Notes: generated from the letters alone by a model not told the origin. Counted from the stretch's first letter, positions 45,471 through 53,720 are shown. The stretch: 64,000 bases of DNA from Ensifer adhaerens (GCF_000697965.2 NZ_CP015881.1:682001-746000); one strand, 5' to 3'. Made by a program: numbers and translations.

Positions 45471-45677
45471 ATGAAAATCAGCGCGCGCAACCGCCTCAAG
45501 GGCAAGATTGTCGAAGTCATCAAGGGCGCCACCACCGCCCATGTCCGGATCGACGTCGGCGGCTCGATCGTGACTGCAGCGATCACCAACGAGTCGGTCG
45601 ACGAACTTGGCCTGAAGGTCGGTGGCGAAGCCTATGCGGTCATCAAGGCCTCGGATGTCATGGTCGGCATCGACTGA
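45471..45677 (+). CDS. mop: Molbindin (Mop-type molybdate-binding TOBE protein)
   Basis: This protein of 68 residues is a single TOBE/Mop domain: MKISARNRLKGKIVEVIKGA then TAHVRIDVGGSIVTAAITNE and SVDELGLKVGGEAYAVIKAS. Mop proteins form hexamers that store molybdate in the cytoplasm. An AAGGAGAACCGC ribosome site precedes the ATG at 45471, so that start is preferred over the ATG at 45429. It converges on a FecBCD-type ABC operon whose promoter has a ModE-like inverted repeat, which suggests a molybdenum function for both. Confidence 0.88.
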   Translation: MKISARNRLKGKIVEVIKGATTAHVRIDVGGSIVTAAITNESVDELGLKVGGEAYAVIKASDVMVGID

Positions 45678-45686
45678 TACGCTTGC

Positions 45687-45721
45687 GGCAAGGGCGCGTG
45701 GATCGACCGTCGCGCCCTGCC
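45687..45721. terminator. Hairpin between convergent mop and trmO genes
   Basis: GGGCGCG (45692-45698) pairs with CGCGCCC (45711-45717), and the outer GGC/GCC bases extend the stem with one mismatch. It fills the 58-bp gap between convergent genes. T-runs are weak on both sides. Confidence 0.55.
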
Positions 45722-45735
45722 AAATCGCGACCGGA

Positions 45736-46257
45736 TCACGCCTTCTGGCAGTAATGCGCTTTGCCGTCGCCGGTCTCGAAGTCGCCGCGTTGCGGCGGCG
45801 CAATCGGCTTGAACAGCGTCCGGTCGGGCTTCAGATCGATGAGTGGCGTACCGTCGAGGCAATCAAGGCCGCGCACGAGAAGGCTCGAGCCTTCCACGGC
45901 TTCGAGCTTGACGATCGAGGTGCCGATCGGGTTCGGCCGAACCGGCGAGCGCAGTGAAAATGTTCCGTGCACTTCGCCGTTGCTGGCTGGGCTTTGCAAC
46001 ACCAGATCGCGCCGCGAACGGTCGAGCCAGTAGAGGATTTCCAGCCGCTCGAACGCCTCCACGCCTTTCAGCGCCAGGACCCAGGGTTCGAAGATTTCGA
46101 TACGGCAGACCGGGCCGTCATGCCGACCCTGGCGAGGGGTTTCCATGCGCGAGGTCCAGGGCGTGGAAATGCGGCCGATAAAGACGAGACCGGCGTCGGT
46201 TGCCGCGGGCGGTACCACGGCCACCTCGTTCTCACGGATTTCGTTCTGGCGGACCAT
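45736..46257 (-). CDS. trmO: tRNA (t6A37) methyltransferase TrmO/TsaA
   Basis: This SAM-dependent methyltransferase of the UPF0066/TrmO family has 173 residues. It contains FIGRISTPWTSRMETPRQGR, the GTFSLRSPVRPNPIGTSIVK strand-loop that binds the cofactor, and LDGTPLIDLKP. E. coli TrmO methylates the N6 of t6A37 in tRNA-Thr. The start overlaps the ATPase gene by 26 bp and has AAGGAAAGGAAC before it inside that gene, so it is translationally linked to the transporter. Linkage of this family to metal transporters has been seen elsewhere, but the reason is unclear. Confidence 0.88.
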   Translation of the reverse strand: MVRQNEIRENEVAVVPPAATDAGLVFIGRISTPWTSRMETPRQGRHDGPVCRIEIFEPWVLALKGVEAFERLEILYWLDRSRRDLVLQSPASNGEVHGTFSLRSPVRPNPIGTSIVKLEAVEGSSLLVRGLDCLDGTPLIDLKPDRTLFKPIAPPQRGDFETGDGKAHYCQKA

Positions 46258-47056
46258 GGTCAGTTCCTTTCCTTATAGAGGGGGTGGTGAGGCGCGGCGC
46301 ACAGAGACGGGCGTCGCTGCCGTCGATCGAGCCGATCACCACATCGATGTCGTAGAGTTGTTTGAGAGAGGCGGGCGTCAACACGTCCTTGGGTAAGCCG
46401 AGCGCGCTGAGTTTCGAGGCGTGGAGAAGGGCGACGCGGTCCGCGACCAGGAAGGCGTGATCCGGATTGTGCGTCGAAAGCACGACCGAAAGCCCGCGTG
46501 CCGCCAGCGCTCGGACATGCGAAAGCACCCGCATCTGGTTGCCATAGTCGAGATTGGCGGTCGGCTCGTCCATGACGAGGATGGCGGGTTCCTGCGTCAG
46601 TGCGCGGGCGATCAACGCCATCTGGCGTTCGCCACCGCTGATCTCGGTATAGGGGCGCATGGCAAGGTGGGCCATGCCGAGGCCGCCAAGCGCTTCCATG
46701 GCAATCCGACGGTCGCGAGCGCCAGGCGATGAGAACGGCGCGAGGTGAGGGGCTCGCCCCATCAACACCACCTCCAGCACTGTAAACGGGAAAAGTGCCG
46801 CATGCGCCTGCGGAACATAGGCGATCTGCCTGGCGCGTTCGCGCCGCGACCAGGCGGAAAGCGGTCGACCGTCCAGGATAATATCGCCGGCCTTGACCGG
46901 CAGGAGACCGAGGACGGTCTTGAACAGCGTCGTCTTGCCGGCGCCGTTGGGGCCAAGCAGGGCCAGAACCTCGCCGGACTCAAGCGACAGGGAGGCATTC
47001 TCGCCTACCGTGCGTCCGCCATAGCCGAAGGCGAGATTCTTGATGTCCAGCGTCAT
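46232..47056 (-). CDS. FecE/BtuD-type ABC ATPase, probable molybdate or metal-chelate importer
   Basis: This ATPase of 274 residues starts MTLDIKNLAFGYGGRTVGEN. It has Walker A GPNGAGKTTL, signature ISGGERQMALIARAL, Walker B ILVMDEPTANLD and the switch His in STHNPDHA. It resembles ATPases of iron-siderophore, cobalamin and MolC-type importers. The gene overlaps the permease gene by 4 bp and the trmO gene by 26 bp. The longer open frame to 47512 is antisense to the permease and is spurious. Confidence 0.9.
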   Translation of the reverse strand: MTLDIKNLAFGYGGRTVGENASLSLESGEVLALLGPNGAGKTTLFKTVLGLLPVKAGDIILDGRPLSAWSRRERARQIAYVPQAHAALFPFTVLEVVLMGRAPHLAPFSSPGARDRRIAMEALGGLGMAHLAMRPYTEISGGERQMALIARALTQEPAILVMDEPTANLDYGNQMRVLSHVRALAARGLSVVLSTHNPDHAFLVADRVALLHASKLSALGLPKDVLTPASLKQLYDIDVVIGSIDGSDARLCAPRLTTPSIRKGTDHGPPERNP

Positions 47057-48087
47057 AGCCAGGCCCTCCGGCCGGAGGCGAGCAGCCACAGGAAGAAGGG
47101 CGCGCCAACGGCAGCGGTCAGGATGCCGAGCGGCACTTCGATGAGCGCAATGCTGCGCGCCAGCATGTCGACAACAAGCAGATAGGCAGCACCAGATATC
47201 ATCGAGGCCGGCAGCAGGCGGCGGAAGTCCGGGCCGACCAGCATGCGCGCAATGTGCGGGATGACGAGGCCGATCCAGCCGATGACGCCGCTGACGGAGA
47301 CGGCCGCCGCAGTGATCAGCGTTGCCGCCGCGATCAGCAATGCGCGGGTAAGACGCGTGTCGACGCCCAAGGTCTGGGCTTCCTCGTCGCCGAGCGTCAT
47401 CAGGTTCATGCGCCAGCGAAAAAGCACCAGCGGCACCAGCCCGATCAAAAGCGACGGCAGGATCGAAACGACGTCGAGACGCGTGATCGCAGTGAGGCTG
47501 CCGAGCAGCCAATAGGTGATCGCCGGCAACTGGTCATAGGGATCGGCGAGGATCTTGATCAGCGATATGCCGGCACCGACGAGAGCGCCGATGGCGATCC
47601 CTGCCAGAACGAGCGTCAGGGCCGGATCGCGTCCGCGGATTGCCATGCCGACGGCATAGACTGCGGCGACGGCGAGCAGCCCGCCTGCGAAGCTGATCGC
47701 CTGGATTGCCAGGACCGGCAGCGACAGAAAGATGCCGATGACGGCGCCGAGACTGGCACCGCCGGAAACGCCAAGGATATCCGGCGAGACGAGGGGATTG
47801 CGGAAAAGCCCCTGATAGGTGGCGCCGGCTGCGGCAAGTGCTGCGCCGATCAGGATCGCACCCGCCACCCGAGGCAGCCGCACGTTCCAGAGCACGGTTG
47901 AAAGAACGGGGTCGCTCGGCTGTCCCGATAGGGCCGCGTGCAGCGCCCCGGCGATCTCCGACGGGCCGGCATATTTGCCGACCGACATCGACACCAGGGC
48001 GAGCAGGAGGAGGGGGCCGACGAGGAGCCAGAGATTGCCCTTGCGCCCGTCGGCCAGCATGCCCGATGTTTCCTGCCTCCGGTTCAT
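47053..48087 (-). CDS. FecCD-family permease of class III ABC importer
   Basis: This permease of 344 residues has about ten transmembrane helices typical of BtuC/FecCD/MolB. It contains LWNVRLPRVAGAILIGAALA, GATYQGLFRNPLVSPDILGV and VSGVIGWIGLVIPHIARMLV, all family hallmarks. It overlaps both flanking genes by 4 bp. FecCD permeases move iron-siderophore, heme, cobalamin or, in Haemophilus MolB, molybdate. Sequence alone cannot separate these. Confidence 0.92.
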   Translation of the reverse strand: MNRRQETSGMLADGRKGNLWLLVGPLLLLALVSMSVGKYAGPSEIAGALHAALSGQPSDPVLSTVLWNVRLPRVAGAILIGAALAAAGATYQGLFRNPLVSPDILGVSGGASLGAVIGIFLSLPVLAIQAISFAGGLLAVAAVYAVGMAIRGRDPALTLVLAGIAIGALVGAGISLIKILADPYDQLPAITYWLLGSLTAITRLDVVSILPSLLIGLVPLVLFRWRMNLMTLGDEEAQTLGVDTRLTRALLIAAATLITAAAVSVSGVIGWIGLVIPHIARMLVGPDFRRLLPASMISGAAYLLVVDMLARSIALIEVPLGILTAAVGAPFFLWLLASGRRAWL

Positions 48088-49130
48088 TTCGAAGCCGGCA
48101 CCGCCCCCTTCAGGAGCGTGGCCACTTGTTCGTCCGTCAGGTCGACCTGGTAGAACAGCTTGTAGAAATCGCGGGTCTCAGCCTTCAGGTCCCCCTTGAA
48201 GCGGTCGGGATAAAACAGCTTCTGCAGCCAGACGACGCCGATCACTCGGTTGATCGCAGGCGGCGAATCGAACCAGCCGTAAGGCAGGGACGGCGCGGTG
48301 AAGACTCGACCGGTCGTGATTGCCTTCACGTCGGCCCAGAGCGGGTCCTTCTTTGCCGAGGCTGCGAACTTTCCGCTTGCCGCGATGATGACGTCCGGGT
48401 TCCAGGAGAGAATCTGTTCGAGCGACACCTGGGTCAGGCTGCCCTTGCCGGCTGCCGCCGCGACGTTTTCGGCGCCGACGGCTTCCAGGATCTCGACATT
48501 GATCGAGCCGGAAAGCCCCGTTTCCAGCCCTTCCGGGCCGCGGCCATAATAGACGCGCGGCCTTTGATCGGCCGGTATCATGGCGAGACTGTCGTTCAGA
48601 TCCTTGATCCGCTGGTCGGCATAGGTTGCGAGCGTTTCGGCGCGTGCGGCCGCGCCAAGCAGCGCGCCGACGTCGCGCAGCGTCTTGCCGCTATCAGCGA
48701 AGCGTCCATCGATCAGCACGTAGGGAATGCCGGTCTGCGCCTGCACCTTGTCGGCCAGCGAGCGGTAGGTGTCGTTGACGGTTCCAACGTCGAGGATGAT
48801 GTCCGGCTTGGCGGCAAGCACCGCCTCGACGTTGGCGCTGCCGCCCTTGCCCGTGAGTTGGCCATAGGTCGGCAGGTCGCGGACCGACGGTAGCAGGTAC
48901 GCCTTTTGCTCCTCCGTCGGCTCGCGCACCCAGCCGGCGAGCTTGTCCGGCGCCAGAACATAGGTGAGCACCGAGGCCGGCGGGCCGGCAGCAAGGACGC
49001 GGGTGATGGTATCGGGAACCTCAACCGTCCGCCCTGCGGCATCGGTGATCGTACGCGCCTCGGCGGCGCCTGAGGCAAGGCCGAGCACGGCTGAGAAGAT
49101 TATCGCAAGAGATTTCAACATGAAGGCCAC
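48084..49130 (-). CDS. Class III periplasmic binding protein of the FecBCD-type importer
   Basis: This binding protein of 348 residues has signal peptide MAFMLKSLAIIFSAVLGLAS, ending near AAEART. The two lobes are linked by a long helix, as in FecB/BtuF/MolA: AGRTVEVPDTITRVLAAGPP, EAVLAAKPDIILDVGTVNDT, and SLEQILSWNPDVIIAASGKF. Annotators usually call such proteins iron-siderophore binders, but the ModE-like box upstream and the mop gene nearby favour molybdate or tungstate. It is the first gene of the operon (binding protein, permease, ATPase, TrmO). Confidence 0.9.
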   Translation of the reverse strand: MAFMLKSLAIIFSAVLGLASGAAEARTITDAAGRTVEVPDTITRVLAAGPPASVLTYVLAPDKLAGWVREPTEEQKAYLLPSVRDLPTYGQLTGKGGSANVEAVLAAKPDIILDVGTVNDTYRSLADKVQAQTGIPYVLIDGRFADSGKTLRDVGALLGAAARAETLATYADQRIKDLNDSLAMIPADQRPRVYYGRGPEGLETGLSGSINVEILEAVGAENVAAAAGKGSLTQVSLEQILSWNPDVIIAASGKFAASAKKDPLWADVKAITTGRVFTAPSLPYGWFDSPPAINRVIGVVWLQKLFYPDRFKGDLKAETRDFYKLFYQVDLTDEQVATLLKGAVPASK

Positions 49131-49168
49131 GATAGCGAGAGGGATCGGTCAGGCCGCACTATGGCATG

Positions 49169-49194
49169 TCGTTATATTTCATGGAATATATTGA
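49169..49194. promoter_or_regulatory. ModE-like inverted repeat upstream of the class III ABC operon
   Basis: TCGTTATATT (49169-49178) and AATATATTGA (49185-49194) are inverted repeats matching at 8 of 10 positions around a 6-bp TCATGG spacer, 38-64 bp before the binding-protein ATG. This resembles the known ModE pattern, two CGNTATAT-type halves separated by 6-7 bp. It suggests repression of this operon by molybdate-bound ModE. Confidence 0.65.
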
Positions 49195-49237
49195 TTGCGC
49201 GATTTGCGATGTTTGGGGAGCCACCCTGATGCACTGA

Positions 49238-49275
49238 GATACAAATCCGCTCCTGTCGGAAACATCCGCGATACG
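49238..49275. promoter_or_regulatory. GATACA repeat site upstream of dipZ (site A)
   Basis: GATACA at 49238 and GATACG at 49270 are 32 bp apart, with the accessory element GGAAACATCC at 49258-49267 just before the second copy. The second copy ends about 74 bp before the dipZ start. The same arrangement recurs before two other genes in the next 5 kb, pointing to a shared regulator. Confidence 0.6.
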
Positions 49276-49347
49276 TCGCGATGGTCCTCTGCCGCACGTG
49301 ACAAGCGATCTGTGCCTCGGGCATTGATCCCATGCGGAGAGACGGTG

Positions 49348-51117
49348 ATGATCCTCTTTGTTGTAGCCTATCTTGCCGGCGTGCTGACGATCGTCAGCCC
49401 GTGCATCCTGCCGGTGCTGCCATTCGTGTTTGCCCGCGCCGGCCAACCCTTTTCCACCAGCATTCTTCCGATGCTGCTCGCCAAGATCGTGACCTTTGCG
49501 GGTATCGCCTCGCTTGCAGCCCTAGGCGGCAACTGGGCGGTGCAGGCGAACGCCTATGGCCGCTACGCGGCGATCGCGATGCTCGCAGTCTTCGGCGTGA
49601 CGCTGCTCTCGACGCGGGCTGCCGCCTTTGTGACCGGTCCGCTCGTGGAACTCGGCAACCGATTGTCGAGAAAGGCTGCGACCGGGGAGAAGGGCAGCAT
49701 CGGCGGCTCGATCCTCCTTGGCGTTGCGACCGGATTGCTCTGGGCGCCCTGCGCCGGACCGGTGCTCGGTCTGGTGCTGACCGGGGCGGCGCTGAACGGC
49801 GCGAATGCGCAGACCACGCTGCTGCTTGTGGCCTATGCGGCCGGTGCTGCGACCTCGCTGGCGCTCGCCGTCCTGGCCGGTGCCAGAGTATTCGCGGCGA
49901 TGAAGCGCTTCCTCGGCCTTGGCGACCGCATCCGCCAGGGTCTCGGCGTCGCGGTGCTCGCCGGTGTTGGCGCGATCGCACTGGGGCTCGACACCGGTCT
50001 TTTGGCGCAGCTTTCCTATGCCAGCACGTCGGGCGTCGAACAGTCGATCCTCGATCGCCTGCGCAGCGGTGCTTCGCCCGTGGACGTCGCAAGCACCCGC
50101 ATGACCCTTGCCGCAAAGGATACGCGACAGGCGGCCTATCGCAGCGACCTTCCGGTGGAAGGGCAATTTCCGTCGCTCGACGGCGCGGTTCAGTGGCTGA
50201 ATTCGAAGCCGCTGACGCCGGCCGAGCTTCGCGGCAAGGTCATTCTCGTCGATTTCTGGACCTATTCCTGCATCAACTGCATCCGCACCATCCCTTACGT
50301 TCGGGCCTGGGCGGAGAAGTACCGGGACCAAGGTTTGGTCGTCATTGGCGTGCACGCCCCCGAATTCGCCTTCGAAAAGCAGATCGGCAACGTCGAGAAG
50401 GCGGTGCGCGATTTCAAGATCACCTATCCGGTGGCGATCGACAACAACTTCGCCATCTGGCGCGCCTTCTCCAACAGCTACTGGCCGGCCCACTACTTCA
50501 TCGATGCAGAGGGGCAGATCCGCTACACCCATTTCGGCGAGGGCGACTATGAAGGGTCCGAGCGGGTGATCCAGGATCTGCTGGCGGAAGCCGCCGGCAA
50601 GAAGAAGGCCGAAGACGATCTGGTGAAGCCGAATGCTGGGGGTGCCGAGGCCTCGCCGGACCTGGCACGCCTCGGATCCGGCGAGACCTATGTCGGTTAT
50701 GCGCGTGCCGCAAACTTCGTCTCGCCCGAGGGCGTCTCGGCCAATACGTCCGCGCGGTACACGGTCGGCAACCCGGGGCTCAATGAATGGGGGCTGACCG
50801 GCAACTGGACGGTCGGCGCCGAAGAGGCACGCCTCAACGAGGCCGGCGGCGGCATCACCTACCGGTTCCGCGCGCGGGACCTGCACCTGGTGCTCGGCCC
50901 TGGCGCCGGCGGCAGGCCGGTCCCGTTTCAGATAACCATCGATGGGGTGGCGCCGGGCGCGGACCATGGCGCGGATATCGATGCGGCCGGCAAAGGTACC
51001 GTTACGGCGACCCGCCTTTATCAACTCGTCCGCCAGTCCGGAGCAGCCCGGGAGCGGACCTTCGAGATCCGCTTTCTCGCACCCGGCGCAGAAGCCTTCG
51101 TTTTCACCTTTGGATGA
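49348..51117 (+). CDS. DipZ-type cytochrome c biogenesis/thioredoxin membrane protein
   Basis: This protein of 589 residues joins a CcdA-like membrane domain to a periplasmic thioredoxin domain. The membrane part starts MILFVVAYLAGVLTIVSPCI, with the paired cysteines in SPCILP and WAPCAGPVLG that carry electrons across the membrane. After about residue 270 comes a TlpA-like thioredoxin with FWTYSCINCIRTIPYVR (CINC active site). A C-terminal beta-rich domain follows. It passes reductant to periplasmic partners; the adjacent msrA, 9 bp downstream, is the likely one. The ATG at 49348 is preceded by GGAGAGACG; an upstream in-frame stretch to 49195 is promoter sequence with site A. Confidence 0.9.
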   Translation: MILFVVAYLAGVLTIVSPCILPVLPFVFARAGQPFSTSILPMLLAKIVTFAGIASLAALGGNWAVQANAYGRYAAIAMLAVFGVTLLSTRAAAFVTGPLVELGNRLSRKAATGEKGSIGGSILLGVATGLLWAPCAGPVLGLVLTGAALNGANAQTTLLLVAYAAGAATSLALAVLAGARVFAAMKRFLGLGDRIRQGLGVAVLAGVGAIALGLDTGLLAQLSYASTSGVEQSILDRLRSGASPVDVASTRMTLAAKDTRQAAYRSDLPVEGQFPSLDGAVQWLNSKPLTPAELRGKVILVDFWTYSCINCIRTIPYVRAWAEKYRDQGLVVIGVHAPEFAFEKQIGNVEKAVRDFKITYPVAIDNNFAIWRAFSNSYWPAHYFIDAEGQIRYTHFGEGDYEGSERVIQDLLAEAAGKKKAEDDLVKPNAGGAEASPDLARLGSGETYVGYARAANFVSPEGVSANTSARYTVGNPGLNEWGLTGNWTVGAEEARLNEAGGGITYRFRARDLHLVLGPGAGGRPVPFQITIDGVAPGADHGADIDAAGKGTVTATRLYQLVRQSGAARERTFEIRFLAPGAEAFVFTFG

Positions 51118-51126
51118 GAGTTTGCC

Positions 51127-51867
51127 ATGAGCGACAATGAAAAACGGCGCGGGCGCACCTGGTCCGCCTTCACGCGACGCCTTCTCGTCGCCGCAACCAT
51201 GGTCGGTGGCGGATTGATCTTCGTTCTCAACGGGCCGCCGTCGGCGGCACAGGAGACCAAGCCTGTGCCGATGGCGCTCCACGATATCGCGCCGACGGAC
51301 GGCCGCCAGACGGCGGTCTTTGCCGGCGGTTGCTTCTGGGGCGTGCAGGCGGTGTTCCAGCACGTGGCCGGCGTCGCGAGTGTCACGTCAGGATACGCGG
51401 GCGGCAGCGCCGCGACGGCGACCTACGAAAAGACGGAGACCGGCGCCACAGGGCATGCCGAAGCGGTGGAGATCACGTTCGACCCGAAGCAGGTGAGCTA
51501 CGGCAAGCTGCTCGAGATCTACTTCTCCGTCGCTCATGATCCGACGCAGCTTGGTGGGCAGGGACCCGATAGCGGACCGCAATATCGATCGGCGATTTTT
51601 CCGCGCGATGAAAAGCAGGCGAAGGTTGCCACCGACTATATCGCGCAACTGGATGCGAGCGGCGTTTTCAGCCGCCCGATTGCGACGACCATCGAGGACG
51701 GCAAGACCTTTTACCCGGCCGAGGCGTATCACCAGGATTACGTCTACAACAATCCCGGCCAGCCCTATGTGGTCATCTACGAGAAACCGAAGATCGGCGC
51801 GCTGCATCGTCTGTTTCCGGGCCTCTATCGGCAGAAGCCGGTGCTTGTGTCAGACAGCGCTTCTTAG
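51127..51867 (+). CDS. msrA: Membrane-anchored or exported peptide methionine-S-sulfoxide reductase MsrA
   Basis: This MsrA of 246 residues reduces methionine-S-sulfoxide. The catalytic motif is FAGGCFWG with nucleophile Cys69, and the family segments EAVEITFDPKQVSYGKLLEI and HDPTQLGGQGPDSGPQYRSA follow. Unlike cytosolic MsrA it has a signal anchor (RRLLVAATMVGGGLIFVLNG, about 18-37), so it faces the periplasm. DipZ, encoded just upstream, would recycle it. The pair forms an envelope methionine repair system. Confidence 0.92.
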   Translation: MSDNEKRRGRTWSAFTRRLLVAATMVGGGLIFVLNGPPSAAQETKPVPMALHDIAPTDGRQTAVFAGGCFWGVQAVFQHVAGVASVTSGYAGGSAATATYEKTETGATGHAEAVEITFDPKQVSYGKLLEIYFSVAHDPTQLGGQGPDSGPQYRSAIFPRDEKQAKVATDYIAQLDASGVFSRPIATTIEDGKTFYPAEAYHQDYVYNNPGQPYVVIYEKPKIGALHRLFPGLYRQKPVLVSDSAS

Positions 51868-51925
51868 CTGACGAGGTGCCGTGAGGCCTCCCGAAGGGGC
51901 GCGCCGGTTCGGGCCTTTACACAAG

Positions 51926-51964
51926 GATACAGTTTCGCGGCCTGCTGCACGCACCCGCGATACG
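51926..51964. promoter_or_regulatory. GATACA repeat site upstream of the small exported protein (site B)
   Basis: GATACA at 51926 and GATACG at 51959 are 33 bp apart, with the accessory element CACGCACCC before the second copy. The site lies about 86-124 bp before the start of the next gene and 59 bp after the msrA stop. Confidence 0.55.
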
Positions 51965-52049
51965 TCCAAGAGACACTCTGGCCGCGAGCACGTTTCGAGC
52001 CTTCGGCGACGAAACGCCGCTGCTGACATCAATAACGGAAGGAGCCATC

Positions 52050-52244
52050 ATGCGTATCTTCGCGACAGTTTTCGCCATCGCCGCGCTCGCGGCGGCACCA
52101 TGCGCCTGGGATAGCGACCCGAGAGAACCCTCGCTTCTTGCCGCACTCGTCTCCGGATCCGGATCCGCAACGGTTGCTGAGAAGGGAGCAGGATTGCTGC
52201 AAGGGGCGCCGCACGAGGAGCTTGCCGATCCGTTCTTCGACTGA
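52050..52244 (+). CDS. Small exported protein of unknown function
   Basis: This hypothetical protein has 64 residues. A hydrophobic N-terminus (MRIFATVFAIAALAAAPCAW) looks like a signal peptide, and the rest is small, acidic at the end (APHEELADPFFD) and without known motifs. An AACGGAAGGAGCCATC ribosome site precedes the ATG, which favours a real gene. It lies between site B and the amidase-like gene, and might be co-transcribed with the latter 63 bp downstream. Confidence 0.55.
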   Translation: MRIFATVFAIAALAAAPCAWDSDPREPSLLAALVSGSGSATVAEKGAGLLQGAPHEELADPFFD

Positions 52245-52307
52245 CGATAGTACCGCCGAGACGGGCGGCCCGAACCTTTGATGCCAATCAACCTGGAGGA
52301 AAGTGAC

Positions 52308-53633
52308 ATGCTGGAGAAAACGAGAGAGCGCCAGACGACCGGGGCTCGGACAGTATTTGTCAACGAGTTGACCAACGGGATACTCGACCCCGCCGAGCCG
52401 ATGCTGGGGCCTGTCGCCGATGGCGGTGTCATCATCGCGAACACGGCGCCCGGATGTTGGGGGCCGATGATCACGCCGGAGATCCGCGGCGGACATGAGG
52501 TGACGCGCCCTGTGGCGGTCGCGGGCGCTGAAGTCGGCGACGCCGTTGCCATTCGGATCCGATCGCTGATCGTCACGTCCGCGGCGACGGCCTCGGGCAA
52601 CGACGAGGTGGTGGCTGGTCGCTTCAACGGTGATCCCTTCTGCGCGGCCGTTTGCCCGGGCTGCGGCACGGAATGGCCGCGCACGCGCGTGGAGGGCACC
52701 GGCCAGACTGCGATCCGCTGCGAGAAGTGCGGCGCGGACGCGACGCCCTTTATCTTCACCAACGGCTACACGATCGCCTTCGACGATGAGCGCCAGGTGG
52801 GGCTGACCGTCGGCAAAGCGACTGCCGAGACCTTTGCCACGGATGCGGAACGGCTGCTGGCCCTGCCGGACGGCTCGATCCAGCATCCGATCCTGACCTT
52901 CGCGCCAGCGGACGTCATCGGTGTTGCCACAAGGCTTCGGCCATTCCTCGGCCAATTGGGCACGACGCCGTCGAAGGCGATGCCGGACTCGCACAATGCC
53001 GGCGATTTCGGCCAGTTTCTGACCGACGCACCACATGCTTATTCCCTGACCGCGGACGAACTCGTCCAGCATAAGACTGACGGCCACATGGACGTGAATA
53101 CCGTGCGGGAAGGCGCGATCCTGATCTGCCCGGTCAAGGTACCGGGTGGTGGCATCTATATGGGGGACATGCATGCCCTGCAGGGCGACGGCGAAATTGC
53201 CGGCCATACCTGCGACGTCGCCGGCACGGTGACGCTGGAGGTCCATGTCATCAAGGGGCTCAATATCGACGGGCCGATCCTTCTGCCGGTGCTGGAAGAT
53301 GTACCGTTCCTTGCACGTCCGCTTGACGAGGCGGAACGAACGCGGGTGGCGGCACTTGCCCGCAAGCACGGTGTCCGAGAGGTCGAAGCTGACGCCCCGG
53401 TCACCTTCATCGGCACGGGCGCGAACCTCAACGATGCGACCACGAACGGGCTGGAGCGGGCGGCGGACCTGCTCGGTCTCAGCGTTCCCGAAGTGATGAA
53501 CCGGGCAACGATCGCAGGTGCAATCGAGATCGGCCGCCATCCGGGCGTGGCGCGGGTAACGTTTCGTGCCCCGCTCAACCTGCTCGACGCAAAGGGCATC
53601 GGCGCGTTCGCGCGCAGTCTCTACAATCTCTGA
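52308..53633 (+). CDS. Acetamidase/formamidase-family protein with an inserted zinc-ribbon
   Basis: This protein of 441 residues resembles the FmdA/AmdA family of metal-dependent amidases (PMITPEIRGGHEVTRPVAVA, MGDMHALQGDGEIAGHTCDV, the latter with catalytic acidic and His residues). Between about 112 and 141 it carries an insert with a zinc-ribbon pattern, C116xxC119 and C138xxC141, not seen in standard members. The ATG at 52308 has GGAGGAAAGTGAC upstream. The substrate is unknown; short amides or cyclic compounds are possible. A strong terminator follows. Confidence 0.8.
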   Translation: MLEKTRERQTTGARTVFVNELTNGILDPAEPMLGPVADGGVIIANTAPGCWGPMITPEIRGGHEVTRPVAVAGAEVGDAVAIRIRSLIVTSAATASGNDEVVAGRFNGDPFCAAVCPGCGTEWPRTRVEGTGQTAIRCEKCGADATPFIFTNGYTIAFDDERQVGLTVGKATAETFATDAERLLALPDGSIQHPILTFAPADVIGVATRLRPFLGQLGTTPSKAMPDSHNAGDFGQFLTDAPHAYSLTADELVQHKTDGHMDVNTVREGAILICPVKVPGGGIYMGDMHALQGDGEIAGHTCDVAGTVTLEVHVIKGLNIDGPILLPVLEDVPFLARPLDEAERTRVAALARKHGVREVEADAPVTFIGTGANLNDATTNGLERAADLLGLSVPEVMNRATIAGAIEIGRHPGVARVTFRAPLNLLDAKGIGAFARSLYNL

Positions 53634-53637
53634 GCCT

Positions 53638-53669
53638 CCTGTATTTTCAAGGACCTGTATTTTCAAGGA
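53638..53669. repeat. Tandem duplication of a 16-bp unit
   Basis: CCTGTATTTTCAAGGA occurs at 53638-53653 and is repeated directly and identically at 53654-53669, right after the amidase stop codon and before its terminator. It looks like a recent tandem duplication, and its effect is unknown. Confidence 0.9.
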
Positions 53670-53688
53670 GTTGCTTGCAGACGATAGC

Positions 53689-53720
53689 GGGGCCGACGTC
53701 ATGTCGGCCCCGTTTCGCTT
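53689..53720 (+). terminator. Rho-independent terminator of the amidase-like gene
   Basis: A 9-bp perfect stem, GGGGCCGAC (53689-53697) with GTCGGCCCC (53703-53711) and a 5-nt loop, is followed by GTTTCGCTT. It lies 56 bp past the stop. Confidence 0.8.

Noticed and set aside
46232..47512. Extended frame of the class III ABC ATPase to 47512
   Set aside because: The upstream part overlaps the permease gene out of frame and lacks ATPase motifs; the real start is at 47056.
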